Source: Terebella lapidaria (taxonomy: Eukaryota; Annelida; Polychaeta; Terebellida; Terebellidae). From it: a stretch of DNA of 64,000 nucleotides. The position numbers were made by a program, and so were the translations under genes. The notes below the pieces were generated by a model that worked only from the letters and a program-made list of their open reading frames with translations, searched no databases and was not told the origin of the DNA. The first letter of the stretch is position 1, and the number at the start of each line of letters is the position of its first letter. The stretch covers positions 1,251,001-1,315,000 of the forward strand of contig CASCJZ010000001.1 in assembly GCA_949152475.1 (NCBI GenBank). The letters are read 5' to 3'. Shown here piece after piece: positions 41,701 through 53,223 of the stretch.

Positions 41701-44700
41701 CTCAGGACTCCCAGGTACAGTCACTAGAACCAAGTACCTGATGGGTGAACCCTCAGGACTCCCAGGTACAGTCACTGGAACCAAGTACCTGATGGGTGAA
41801 CCCTCAGGACTCCCAGGTACTGGAACCAAGTACCTGATGGGTGAACCCTCAGGACTCCCTGGTACAGTCACTAGAACCAAGTACCTGATGGGTGAACCCT
41901 CAGGACTCCCAGGTACAGTCACTAGAACCAAGTACCTGATGGGTGAACCCTCAGGACTCCCAGGTACAGTCACTGGAACCAAGTACCTGATGGGTGAACC
42001 CTCAGGACTCCCAGGTACTGGAACCAAGTACCTGATGGGTGAACCCTCAGGACTCCCAGGTACAGTCACTGGAACCAAGTACCTGATGGGTGAACCCTCA
42101 GGACTCCCAGGTACAGTCACTGGAACCAAGTACCTGATGGGTGAACCCTCAGGACTCCCAGGTACAGTCACTGGAACCAAGTACCTGATGGGTGAACCCT
42201 CGGGACTCCCAGGTACAGTCACTGGAACCAAGTACCTGATGGGTGAACCCTCAAAACTCCCGGGTACAGTCACTGGAACCAAGTACCTGATGGGTGAACC
42301 CTCAGGACTCCCAGGTAGAGTCACTGGAACCAAGTACCTGATGGGTGAACCCTCGGGACTCCCAGGTACAGTCACTGGAACCAAGTACCTGATGGGTGAA
42401 CCCTCAGGACTCCCAGGTACAGTCACTGGAACCAAGTACCTGATGGGTGAACCCTCAGGACTCCCAGGTAGAGTCACTGGAACCAAGTACCTGATGGGTG
42501 AACCCTCGGGACTCCCAGGTACAGTCACTGGAACCAAGTACCTGATGGGTGAACCCTCGGGACTCCCAGGTACAGTCACTGGAACCAAGTACCTGATGGG
42601 TGAACCCTCAGGACTCCCAGGTACAGTCACTGGGACCAAGTACCTGATGGGTGAACCCTCAGGACTCCCAGGTACAGTCACTGGGACCAAGTACCTGATG
42701 GGTGAACCCTCAGGACTCCCAGGTACAGTCACTGGAACCAAGTACCTGATGGGTGAACCCTCAGGACTCCCAGGTACAGTTACTGGAACCAAGTACCTGA
42801 TGGGTGAACCCTCGGGACTCCCAGGTACAGTCACTGGAACCAAGTACCTGATGGGTGAACCCTCAGGACTCCCAGGTACAGTCACTGGAACCAAGTACCT
42901 GATGGGTGAACCCTCAGGACTCACAGGTACAGTCACTGGAACCAAGTACCTGATGGGTGAACCCTCAGGACTCCCAGTTACAGTCACTGGAACCAAGTAC
43001 CTGATGGGTGAACCCTCAGGACTCCCAGGTACAGTCACTGGAACCAAGTACCTGATGGGTGAACCCTCGGGACTCCCAGGTACAGTCACTGGAACCAAGT
43101 ACCTGATGGGTGAACCCTCAGGACTCCCAGTTACAGTCACTGGAACCAAGTACCTGATGGGTGAACCCTCAGGACTCCCAGGTACAGTCACTGGAACCAA
43201 GTACCTGATGGGTGAACCCTCGGGACTCCCAGGTACAGTCACTGGAACCAAGTACCTGATGGGTGAACCCTGAGGACTCCCAGGTACAGTCACTGGAACC
43301 AAGTACCTGGTGGGTGAACCCTCAGGACTCCCAGGTACAGTCACTGGAACCAAGTACCTGATGGGTGAACCCTCGGGACTCCCAGGTACAGTCACTGGAA
43401 CCAAGTACCTGATGGGTGAACCCTCAGGACTCCCAGGTACAGTCACTAGAACCAAGTACCTGATGGGTGAACCCTCAGGACTCCCAGGTACAGTCACTGG
43501 AACCAAGTACCTGATGGGTGAACCCTCAGGACTCCCAGTTACAGTCACTGGAACCAAGTACCTGATGGGTGAACCCTCAGGACTCCCAGGTAGAGTCACT
43601 GGAACCAAGTACCTGATGGGTGAACCCTCGGGACTCCCAGGTACAGTCACTGGAACCAAGTACCTGATGGGTGAACCCTCGGGACTCCCAGGTACAGTCA
43701 CTGGAACCAAGTACCTGATGGGTGAACCCTCAGGACTCCCAGGTACAGTCACTGGGACCAAGTACCTGATGGGTGAACCCTCAGGACTCCCAGGTACAGT
43801 CACTGGGACCAAGTACCTGATGGGTGAACCCTCAGGACTCCCAGGTACAGTCACTGGAACCAAGTACCTGATGGGTGAACCCTCAGGACTCCCAGGTACA
43901 GTCACTGGAACCAAGTACCTGATGGGTGAACCCTCGGGACTCCCAGGTACAGTCACTGGAACCAAGTACCTGATGGGTGAACCCTCAGGACTCCCAGGTA
44001 CAGTCACTGGAACCAAGTACCTGATGGGTGAACCCTCAGGACTCACAGGTACAGTCACTGGAACCAAGTACCTGATGGGTGAACCCTCGGGACTCCCAGG
44101 TACAGTCACTGGAACCAAGTACCTGATGGGTGAACCCTCAGGACTCCCAGGTACAGTCACTGGGACCAAGTACCTGATGGGTGAACCCTCAGGACTCCCT
44201 GGTACAGTCACTAGAACCAAGTACCTGATGGGTGAACCCTCAGGACTCCCAGGTACAGTCACTAGAACCAAGTACCTGATGGGTGAACCCTCAGGACTCC
44301 CAGGTACAGTCACTAGAACCAAGTACCTGATGGGTGAACCCTCAGGACTCCCAGTTACAGTCACTGGAACCAAGTACCTGATGGGTGAACCCTCAGGACT
44401 CCCAGGTACAGTCACTGGAACCAAGTACCTGATGGGTGAACCCTCGGGACTCCCAGGTACAGTCACTGGAACCAAGTACCTGATGGGTGAACCCTCAGGA
44501 CTCCCAGTTACAGTCACTGGAACCAAGTACCTGATGGGTGAACCCTCAGGACTCCCAGGTACAGTCACTGGAACCAAGTACCTGATGGGTGAACCCTCGG
44601 GACTCCCAGGTACAGTCACTGGAACCAAGTACCTGATGGGTGAACCCTGAGGACTCCCAGGTACAGTCACTGGAACCAAGTACCTGATGGGTGAACCCTC

Positions 44701-47700
44701 AGGACTCCCAGGTACAGTCACTAGAACCAAGTACCTGATGGGTGAACCCTCAGGACTCCCAGGTACAGTCACTAGAACCAAGTACCTGATGGGTGAACCC
44801 TCAGGACTCCCAGGTACAGTCACTGGAACCAAGTACCTGATGGGTGAACCCTCAGGACTCCCAGTTACAGTCACTGGAACCAAGTACCTGATGGGTGAAC
44901 CCTCAGGACTCCCAGGTACAGTCACTGGAACCAAGTACCTGATGGGTGAACCCTCAGGACTCCCAGTTACAGTCACTGGAACCAAGTACCTGATGGGTGA
45001 ACCCTCAGGACTCCCAGTTACAGTCACTGGAACCAAGTACCTGATGGGTGAACCCTCAGGACTCCCAGGTACAGTCACTGGGACCAAGTACCTGATGGGT
45101 GAACCCTCAGGACTCCCAGTTACAGTCACTGGAACCAAGTACCTGATGGGTGAACCCTCGGGACTCCCAGGTACAGTCACTGGAACCAAGTACCTGATGG
45201 GTGAACCCTCAGGACTCCCAGGTACAGTCACTGGAACCAAGTACCTGATGGGTGAACCCTCAGGACTCCCAGGTACAGTCACTGGAACCAAGTACCTGAT
45301 GGGTGAACCCTCGGGACTCCCAGGTACAGTCACTGGAACCAAGTACCTGATGGGTGAACCCTGAGGACTCCCAGGTACAGTCACTGGAACCAAGTACCTG
45401 ATGGGTGAACCCTCAGGACTCCCAGGTACAGTCACTGGAACCAAGTACCTGATGGGTGAACCCTCAGGACTCCCGGGTACAGTCACTGGAACCAAGTACC
45501 TGATGGGCGAACCCTCGGGACTCCCAGGTACAGTCACTGGAACCAAGTACCTGATGGGTGAACCCTCAGGACCCAGTTACAGTCACTGGAACCAAGTACC
45601 TGATGGGTGAACCCTCGGGACTCCCAGGTACAGTCACTGGAACCAAGTACCTGATGGGTGAACCCTCAGGACTTCCAGGTACAGTCACTGGAACCAAGTA
45701 CCTGATGGGTGAACCCTCAGGACTCCCAGGTACAGTCACTGGAACCAAGTACCTGATGGGTGAACCCTCGGGACTCCCAGGTACAGTCACTGGAACCAAG
45801 TACCTGATGGGTGAACCCTCAGGACTCCCGGGTACAGTCACTGGGACCAAGTACCTGATGGGTGAACCCTCAGGACTCCCAGGTACAGTCACTGGAACCA
45901 AGTACCTGATGGGTGAACCCTCAGGACTCCCAGGTACAGTCACTGGAACCAAGTACCTGATGGGTGAACCCTCAGGACTCCCAGGTACAGTCACTGGAAC
46001 CAAGTACCTGATGGGTGAACCCTCAGGACTCCCAGGTACAGTCACTGGACTCCCAGGTACAGTCACTGGAACCAAGTACCTGATGGGTGAACCCTCAGGA
46101 CTCCCGGGTACAGTCACTGGAACCAAGTACCTGATGGGTGAACCCTCAGGACTCCCAGGTACAGTCACTGGAACCAAGTACCTGATGGGTGAACCCTCGG
46201 GACTCCCAGGTACAGTCACTGGAACCAAGTACCTGATGGGTGAACCCTCGGGACTCTCAGGTACAGTCACTGGAACCAAGTACCTGATGGGTGAACCCTC
46301 AGGACTCCCAGGTACAGGCACTGGAACCAAGTACCTGATGGGTGAACCCTCAGGACTCCCAGGTACTGGAACCAAGTACCTGATGGGTGAACCCTCGGGA
46401 CTCCCAGGTACAGTCACTGGAACCAAGTACCTGATGGGTGAACCCTCAGGACTCCCAGGTACAGTCACTGGGACCAAGTACATGATGGGTGAACCCTCAG
46501 GACTCCCAGGTACTGGAACCAAGTACCTGATGGGTGAACCCTCGGGACTCCCAGGTACTGGAACCAAGTACCTGATGGGTGAACCCTCAGGACTCCCAGG
46601 TACAGTCACTGGAACCAAGTACCTGATGGGTGAACCCTCAGGACTCCCAGGTACAGTCACTGGAACCAAGTACCTGATGGGTGAACCCTCAGGACTCCCA
46701 GGTACTGGAACCAAGTACCTGATGGGTGAACCCTCGGGACTCCCAGGTACAGTCACTGGAACCAAGTACCTGATGGGTGAACCCTCAGGACTCCCAGGTA
46801 CAGTCACTGGAACCAAGTACCTGATGGGCGAACCCTCAGGACTCCCAGGTACAGTCACTGGAACCAAGTACCTGATGGGTGAACCCTCAGGACTCCCAGG
46901 TACAGTCACTGGAACCAAGTACCTGATGGGCGAACCCTCAAGACTCCCAGGTACAGTCACTGGAACCAAGTACCTGATGGGTGAACCCTCAGGACTCACA
47001 GGTACAGTCACAAGTACCTGATGGGTGAACCCTTGGGACTCCCAGGTACAGTCACTGGAACCAAGTACCTGATGGGTGAACCCTCAGGACTCCCGGGTAC
47101 AGTCACTGGAACCAAGTACCTGATGGGCGAACCCTCGGGACTCCCAGGTACAGTCACTGGAACCAAGTACCTGATGGGTGAACCCTCAGGACTCCCAGGT
47201 ACAGTCACTGGAACCAAGTACCTGATGGGTGAACCCTCAGGACTCCCGGGTACAGTCACTGGAACCAAGTACCTGATGGGCGAACCCTCAGGACTCCCGG
47301 GTACAGTCACTGGAACCAAGTACCTGATGGGCGAACCCTCAGGACTCCCAGGTACAGTCACTGGAACCAAGTACCTGATGGGCGAACCCTCAGGACTCCC
47401 AGGTACAGTCACTGGAACCAAGTACCTGATGGGCGAACCCTCAGGACTCTCAGGTACAGTCACTGGAACCAAGTACCTGATGGGCGAACCCTCAGGACTC
47501 CCAGTTATAGTCACTGGAACCAAGTACCTGATGGGTGAACCCTCAGGACTCCCAGGTACAGTCACTGGAACCAAGTACCTGATGGGCGAACCCTCAGGAC
47601 TCCCAGGTACAGTCACTGGAGCCAAGTACCTGATGGGTGAACCCTCAGGACTCCCAGGTACAGTCACTGGAACCAAGTACCTGATGGGCGAACCCTCAGG

Positions 47701-49389
47701 ACTCCCAGGTACAGTCACTAGAACCAAGTACCTGATGGGTGAACCCTCAGGACTCCCAGGTACAGTCACTGGAACCAAGTACCTGATGGGTGAACCCTCG
47801 GGACTCCCGGGTACAGTCACTGGAACCAAGTACCTGACGGGCGAACCCTCGGGACTCCCGGGTACAGTCACTGGAACCAAGTACCTGATGGGCGAACCCT
47901 CGGGACTCCCGGGTACAGTCACTGGAACCAAGTACCTGATGGGTGAACCCTCAGGACTCCCGGGTACAGTCACTAGAACCAAGTACCTGATGGGTGAACC
48001 CTCAGGACTCCCAGGTACAGTCACTGGAACCAAGCACCTGATGGGTGAACCCTCAGGACTCCCAGGTACAGTCACTGGAACCAAGCACCTGATGGGTGAA
48101 CCCTCAGGACTCCCAGGTACAGTCACTGGAACCAAGTACCTGATGGGTGAACCCTCAGGACTCCCAGGTACAGTCACTGGAACCAAGTACCTGATGGGTG
48201 AACCCTCAGGACTCCCAGGTACAGTCACTGGAACCAAGTACCTGATGGGTGAACCCTCAGGACTCCCAGGTACAGTCACTGGAACCAAGTACCTGATGGG
48301 TGAACCCTCAGGACTCCCAGTTACAGTCACTGGGACCAAGTACCTGATGGGTGAACCCTCAGGACTCCCAGGTACAGTCACTGGAACCAAGTACCTGATG
48401 GGTGAACCCTCAGGACTCCCAGGTACAGTCACTGGAACCAAGTACCTGATGGGTGAACCCTCAGGACTCCCAGGTACAGTCACTGGAACCAAGTACCTGA
48501 TGGGTGAACCCTCAGGACTCCCAGGTACAGTCACTGGAACCAAGTACCTGATGGGCGAACCCTCAGGACTCCCGGGTACAGTCACTGGAGCCAAGTACCT
48601 GATGGGTGAACCCTCAGGACTCCCGGGTACAGTCACTGGAACCAAGTACCTGATGGGTGAACCCTCAGGACTCCCGGGTACAGTCACTGGAACCAAGTAC
48701 CTGATGGGTGAACCCTCAGGACTCACAGGTACAGTCACTGGAACCAAGTACCTGATGGGTGAACCCTCAGGACTCCCAGGTACAGTCACTGGAACCAAGT
48801 ACCTGATGGGCGAACCCTCAGGACTCCCAGGTACAGTCACTGGAGCCAAGTACCTGATGGGTGAACCCTCAGGACTCCCAGGTACAGTCACTGGAACCAA
48901 GTACATGATGGGTGAACCCTCAGGACTCCCGGGTACAGTCACTGGAACCAAGTACCTGATGGGTGAACCCTCAGGACTCCCAGGTACAGTCACTGGAACC
49001 AAGTACCTGATGGGTGAACCCTCAGGACTCCCGGGTACAGTCACTGGAACCAAGTACCTGATGGGTGAACCCTCAGGACTCTCACCTAATCAAAGACGGT
49101 CCCCAGGGTCACTACCACCGGTCAGTCAGTTATAACTGGATGATAATACACACACTGTTTGTCGGAATATATTTCTTCTGAGGTTTTAATGATATTTATT
49201 ATATTTTCAGAAACAATGTGGAGGAAATGTGTGTTGTAAACTGAACTCCAATACAATCTCTTACAGTAATCAGATGTGCTCTTTACCCCGTTCCAGAGAA
49301 TACCTACCCCGGTGAAGCATAAACGCAAGTGTGATGTCGAGGAGGGGCCAACAATCAACCTCATGTCATTCTCGCCGACTACACGCTAG
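35550..49389 (+). CDS. Unidentified Ser/Pro-rich nuclear-type protein, 3' exons; a coding exon is split by repeats
   Basis: Phase-consistent exons: 35550-35787, 36939-37387, 37556-37653, 37831-37893 (continuing after a SINE at 38167-38208), a part ending at 49120, and 49297-49389 with TAG. No known domain is recognised. The sequence is Ser/Pro/Thr-rich with basic nuclear-localisation-like clusters (TPKRQRLEF, TPVKHKRKC) and several SP/TP sites; it ends INLMSFSPTTR. The penultimate exon is interrupted by a tRNA-SINE and by about 10.9 kb of a 51-bp minisatellite, with in-frame stops in both. As assembled, the full C-terminus cannot be read through that exon. It is either a recently broken allele, a gene rescued by alternative splicing, or an assembly artefact. 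The first exon is phase-compatible with the last CTR9 exon but does not look like CTR9. Confidence 0.6.
35838..36815 (+). mobile_element. HINE-like element, GGCATTTC subfamily, complete ends
   Basis: The 5' hairpin is GGCATTTC-AGCA-GAAATGCC followed by TTCATGGTTTT. The interior has GGTTTCCGGACGATAACTCG twice and CTCTAGACAAACATGTCTTT-like words (a ~300-bp repeat). The 3' end has GAAATGCC (36787-36794) overlapping ATGCCT-CCA-AGGCAT. It uses the same X-X'...X' layout as the other subfamilies with an unrelated stem. It sits in the intron between exons 1 and 2 of the unidentified gene. Confidence 0.6.
36939..37387 (+). CDS. Unidentified gene, exon 2
   Basis: A 449-bp exon joined in phase 1 (Ala codon completed), from SSPLRQPEDRARCSSLFMSA to NVISMQDTPSQ, phase 0 at its end. 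Low-complexity Ser/Pro/Ala-rich with EPVDLMRKFASKNLCSPAVG. Codon usage is GC-richer than the flanking introns, as in the CTR9 exons. Confidence 0.65.
37556..37653 (+). CDS. Unidentified gene, exon 3
   Basis: Encodes STGVLSSLGQQPSFFTPDDS and VVHTPKRQRLEF. Ends in phase 2 at donor GTACAT. TPKRQR is a CDK-site/NLS-like motif. Confidence 0.65.
37831..38208 (+). pseudogene. Unidentified gene, exon 4, interrupted by a SINE
   Basis: Completes an Arg codon, then DSTRTLTYPEPSLFSPARQL. At 37882-37893 the target duplication begins and the SINE follows. Reading on meets a stop at about 37957. After the SINE the coding sense resumes in the same frame (QLDPNSEPMPLDSPVPVEPS), but TGA in the first minisatellite unit (38220-38222) closes it. 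The pre- and post-SINE pieces join cleanly if one duplication copy is removed, showing that the exon was intact before. Confidence 0.65.
37894..38154 (+). mobile_element. tRNA-derived SINE inside a coding exon
   Basis: Polymerase III A box (TGGTTAGCTCAG) and B box (GGTTCGATCCC) are followed by a central part with CCAGGTTCTCTGGTTTCCTC, similar to the conserved core of metazoan Meta-type SINEs, and a poly-A tail. A 12-bp target duplication, AAGACAGCTGGA, flanks it (37882-37893 and 38155-38166). Confidence 0.88.
38209..49080. repeat. 51-bp minisatellite, about 213 units (10.9 kb)
   Basis: The unit is 51 bp (GGAACCAAGTACCTGATGGG to CAGGTACAGTCACT), i.e. 17 codons. The plus strand reads MGEPSGLPGTVTGTKYL; the minus strand is also open. 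Variants are mostly single substitutions, plus 42-bp units lacking nine bases and one 18-bp addition, which keep the frame. Frame-breaking indels occur near 39722, 45570 and 47008, and TCA-to-TGA stops at about 38335, 38385, 39100, 43270, 44648 and 45362. Its last unit merges with exon sequence (EPSGLSPNQ) and its first with PVPVEPS, so it probably expanded from the exon itself. Higher-order blocks are visible (repeated variant patterns at 42.9-44.6 kb). Confidence 0.97.
49081..49120 (+). CDS. Unidentified gene, exon after the minisatellite
   Basis: Directly continues the last repeat unit: SPNQRRSPGSLPP, ending in phase 0 at donor GTCAGT (49121). The splice to 49297 is phase-matched. Its frame is that of the array's plus-strand reading, one base off from the frame entering the array at 38208. 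Confidence 0.55.
49297..49389 (+). CDS. Unidentified gene, terminal exon
   Basis: Acceptor CGTTCCAG, then RIPTPVKHKRKCDVEEGPTI, NLMSFSPTTR and TAG. A basic cluster and SP/TP sites suggest a nuclear, possibly cell-cycle-phosphorylated C-terminus. An ATTAAA-type signal is possible near 49792. Confidence 0.6.
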   Translation, partial: RIPTPVKHKRKCDVEEGPTINLMSFSPTTR

Positions 49390-50000
49390 CCTATGGATGA
49401 TAGGGGTGCTCATGCTTTGTATAAACTTGTATGAATGTGGAATTTAGTCGGTGGAGTGTCTGCTTTCTGAAAAATTGTTATGGAAGGTTATTGTATGCGA
49501 TTTATATGTTATACATGTTTCATATTGACACATGGAAATTCATCAGATCGATCATTAGATATTTAAGATTGCAACCATGAAAATGTTGATGGTATGCTAC
49601 TGTGTGGTAATTTGTGCATTCGATGATGTATGTTTGTAGACATATCGTGAGATTTCTGTTTTTGTTCAAACATTGATAAGAGTTCATATACGAAGCACAT
49701 GTACAGCTACAATATAAACTTATTATATTGTTTGCCATTTAAAGATGCTGCCTTCGAATGTATGCAATATTTTTTGAAAACTATATTTTATATTAAACAT
49801 GCTAAACTAACTGAATGAAACATACTCACATCAAATGTAATGAAAATAACCAATCCTCAGGAAAATTTTGCTTATTTGAACAGGCGGTTCTCGCGTAAAT
49901 ACAGGAACTGTATCCATCACACGCAGATGTAAACAAAGCATAGAAGTGCAAGATAGACTGACAATTCCACGCACATCATGGTATATCCCTGATAATTGTA
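49390..50000. other. Likely 3' UTR and intergenic AT-rich DNA
   Basis: No coding sequence or repeat recognised. It ends at the A preceding the TC terminus of the next Helitron. Confidence 0.4.
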
Positions 50001-50084
50001 TCCCCCGAACAAAGTTCGGCGGATACTATGGATTTGGCTTCGTCGTCCGCGCCCGCGTCCGCGTCCGCGTCCGCAGAGATTTTC

Positions 50085-50450
50085 TTGTGAACGCGCTACA
50101 GGCCGCAATTCTCATCCGATCACCATTATTTTTTGCAGGCACATATATAATGGTAAGATCCCGACACCAATCGATTTTGGTTGCCGTGGCAACTGAATTG
50201 GTCGTTTGGGGACACATTTTGCATTAAAAACAGCCTGTTTGAGACACATGGCTTGTGAACGCGCTATAGGCCGCAATTCTCACCCGATCACCATTATTTT
50301 TCGCAGGCACATATATTATGGTAAGATCCCGACACCAATCGATTTTGGTTGCCGTGGCAACTGAATTGGTTGTTTGGGGACACATTTTGCATTGAAAACG
50401 GCCTGTTTGAGACACATGGCTTGTGAACGCTCTACAGATGGCAATTTTTG
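50085..50450. repeat. ~187-bp repeat, two copies plus a partial third
   Basis: CTTGTGAACGCGCTACAGGC through ACACATTTTGCATTAAAAAC is repeated with few changes at about 50085, 50250 and (partial) 50420. Contains GGTTGCCGTGGCAACTGAAT, with an RFX-like GTTGCCGTGGCAAC palindrome. Confidence 0.85.
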
Positions 50451-50689
50451 ACGAATCTCGATAATATTTGGAAGTGTTGTTGGGAAGGGCTGTCACACGA
50501 AACCAATCGTTTTTTAGAATGATCATATAAATACTAATATGTTAACAGCCTAACTTATTACAGAATTTTTAAATATCCATTTTGACATGTACGATCATTC
50601 CAATAGCCTGTACAGTGAAAGGTAATGACACTAGTTTCTTGTTCAGAATGGAGAACTGAAGTTTTCAGTGAAAACAGGACAATATTACT

Positions 50690-51975
50690 GAATAAGTTAA
50701 CATTAGTTTTATTAGTTAAGTCTATTATTGTCCACAATAAAAATAGTTAAGACGAGAAACGTTTATTATTAAGCTCAACAAGGTAAAGGTTTTGTCCAGT
50801 ACAAATTTCATGGGTGTAACTGAATAAGTTAACATTATTTTTAATAGTTAAGTCTATTATTGACCACAATAAAAATAGTTAAGACAAGAAATATTTATTA
50901 TTAACCTCAACAAGGTAAATGTTTTGTCCAGTACAAATTTCATTGGTGTAACCGAATAAGTTAACATTATTTTCACTAGTTAAATCTATTATTATATGCC
51001 TACGAAAATGCTACAATGGATTACACAGAGTGCAATCGGTCCGATATATTGCGGTATTGACCGCCTTCATATCGACCTGCGTCGCGCATAGCAATCGACG
51101 GTCTTTTGAAGTTTACGTATTCATGCGCTGGTGAAATGACGTTTTTTGGTTTTGTAGTACATGTAAATGTCCATAAAATTATTTGCTTTCAGGGTCTAAA
51201 ATGGCTAGAAAATGTCAGCATTTGTAATCATATTTCTCCCGAGGGGTATGCATATCATGACGAGGCATATAATAATAAGTTAATCGACTGGATACAGTGT
51301 TTGAGGCCCTCGGTCGTGTCTGTGCCGCGGACGCACTCGCAAGCTCGTGCGTGCTACGGCCCAGACACGACCTCGGGCCTCAAACACTGTATCCAGTCAA
51401 TTACCTATAATTATTGACCACAATAAAAATAGTTAAGTCTATTATTGACCACAATAAAAATAGTTAAGATGAGAAATATTTATTATTAAGCTCAACAAGG
51501 TGAAAGTATGTCCAGTACAGATTTCATGGGTGTACTGAATAAGTTAACATTATTTTTACTAGTTTAGTCTATTATTGACCACAATAAAAATAGTTAAGAC
51601 AAGAAATATTTATTATTGGGCTCAACAAGGTAAAGATTCTGTCCAGTAGACATTTTATGTCTGTAACCAAATAAGTTAACATTTTTTTTGCTAGTTAAGT
51701 CTATTATTGACCTCAATAAAAATAGTTAAGATGAGAAACAATTATTATTGAGCTCAACAAGGTTAAGGTTTTGTCCGGTAGAAATTTCTGGTTGTAACTG
51801 AATAAGTTAACTTTATTTTTACATGTTAAGTCTATTATTGACCACAATGAAAATAGTTAAGACAAGAAATATTTATTATTGGGCTCAACAAGGTGAAGGC
51901 TTTGTCCAGTAGAGATTTTTTGGCTGTGACCAAATAAGTCAACATTATTTTTTTGCTAGTTAAGTCTATTATTGA
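50690..51975. repeat. ~132-bp tandem array, about seven copies, interrupted by a palindrome
   Basis: The unit has TAAGTTAACATTATTTTTAC, TCTATTATTGACCACAATAA and CTCAACAAGGTAAAGGTTTT. Starts at 50693, 50825 and 50957 give a period of 132. A ~420-bp non-repeat segment (about 51000-51415) interrupts it; the array resumes at 51416 with a short duplicated TCTATTATTGACC. Confidence 0.9.
51272..51412. repeat. ~140-bp GC-rich palindrome
   Basis: The core 51286-51398 begins GACTGGATACAGTGTTTGAG and ends CTCAAACACTGTATCCAGTC, a perfect 20-base inversion. It continues with GCC/CGGTCGTGTCTG at about 90% identity towards an inner ACGCAC...GTGCGT hairpin. The outer ~14 bases are also imperfectly inverted. 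Fold-back MITE-like, similar in style to 21424-21522 but with a different sequence. Confidence 0.88.
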
Positions 51976-52960
51976 TCACAATAGCTTTTTATGAAAACAT
52001 TGATCAACTTTTACTTTGAATTTCAACTTGAGACCATGTTTGGCTCAAATTATGAGTTAAAATATAACTTATGGTGAAAAATTCGATCTGGCTCCAATTT
52101 TGTCATCTTGAAATGCAGTTTTGGTCAACTTTTACTTTGAATTTCAACTTGAAAGCATGTTTGGCACATATTATGAGTCGAAATATAACTTATGGTGAAA
52201 AGTTCGATCTGGCTCCATTTTCGTCATCTTGAAATGCAGTTTTGGTCAATTTTTAGTTTGAATTTCAACTTGAAACCAAGTTTGGCACATATTATGAGTT
52301 AAAATATAGCTTATGATGAAAAGTTCGATCTGGCTCCAATTTCTTCATCTTGAAATGCAGTTTTGGTAAACTTTTAGCTTGAATTTCAACTTGAAACCAA
52401 GTTTGGCACATATTATGAGTTAAAATATAACTTATGACGAAAAGTTCTATCTGGCTCCAATTTCGTCATCTTGAAATGCAGTTTTGGTCAACTTTTACAT
52501 TGAATTTCAACTTAATACCAAGTTTGGCACATATTATGAGTTGAAATATAACTCATGGCGAAAAGTTTGATCTGGGTCCAATTTCGTCATCTTAAAATGC
52601 AGTTTTGGTCAACTTTTAGTTTGAATTTCAACTTGAAATCAAGTTGGGCAGGTATTATGAGTTAAAATATAACTCATGACGAAAAGTTTGATCTGGCTCC
52701 AATTTTGTCATCTTGAAATGCAGTTTTGATTACCTTTTACTTTGAATTTCAACTTGAAACCATGTTTGGCACATACATGTATTATGGATCGAAATATAAC
52801 TTATGGTGAGAAGTTCAATCTAGCTCCAATTTTGTCATCTTGAAATGCATGTTTGGTCAAATTTTACTTTGAATTTCAACTTGGAACCAAGTTTGTAAAA
52901 TATTCTGAGTTGAAATATAAATAGGTGAAAAGATTGATCTATCTGTATTTTCGTTATTTT
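51976..52960. repeat. ~121-bp tandem array, about eight copies
   Basis: The unit has CATCTTGAAATGCAGTTTTG, GAATTTCAACTTGAAACCAA and TTGGCACATATTATGAGTTA; period about 121. Degenerate relatives lie at 1085-1640 just upstream of the autonomous Helentron. The array is part of the Helitron that ends at 53223. Confidence 0.92.
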
Positions 52961-53223
52961 ATCAAACATGTCGAAAGGAAATTCATATAAAGAGATTTCA
53001 GTGGTGATTTTGAATTCGACCTTCAATAACCTCGGAAAATCAGTGCAGCAATTTTGGTGGGGAAAAGAAAACAGTTGTGACTTGAGATTTAACATTTCTC
53101 TGGTAATCTTTTTTAGCCCTTGCTCTAGTTTTTCACACTTGACAGTGATATATTTGGGGCAACAGAGATGATAGGGCTACGGGGGATACACCCAAGCGGT
53201 CGTAGGCGACCGGAAGCGTCTAG

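Larger units (their letters stand above)
50001..53223 (+). mobile_element. Non-autonomous Helitron with canonical TC...CTAG ends and tandem cores
   Basis: It starts TCCCCCGAAC-AAA-GTTCGGCGGA (preceded by A at 50000), followed by TGGATTTGGCTTCGTCGTCC and a GCGTCC run. It ends with inverted CGGGGGATAC (53181-53190), a GGTCG-TAGG-CGACC stem and CTAG (53220-53223) followed by T. A|TC...CTAG|T is the classical Helitron signature. The interior holds three different tandem arrays (about 187, 132 and 121 bp), a palindrome and a 3' terminus of another subfamily at about 53096-53126. No coding sequence. Confidence 0.7.

Noticed and set aside
41491..45546. 1,351-codon minus-strand ORF and other long ORFs of both strands in 38.2-49.1 kb
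   Set aside because: They follow from a 51-bp unit that lacks stops in that frame on each strand. Frames break at indels, and no gene signals are seen on the minus strand.
38209..49080. CRISPR array
   Set aside because: Units are direct head-to-tail copies without unique spacers, and the DNA is eukaryotic. The same applies to the 22-, 33-, 35- and 70-bp arrays.
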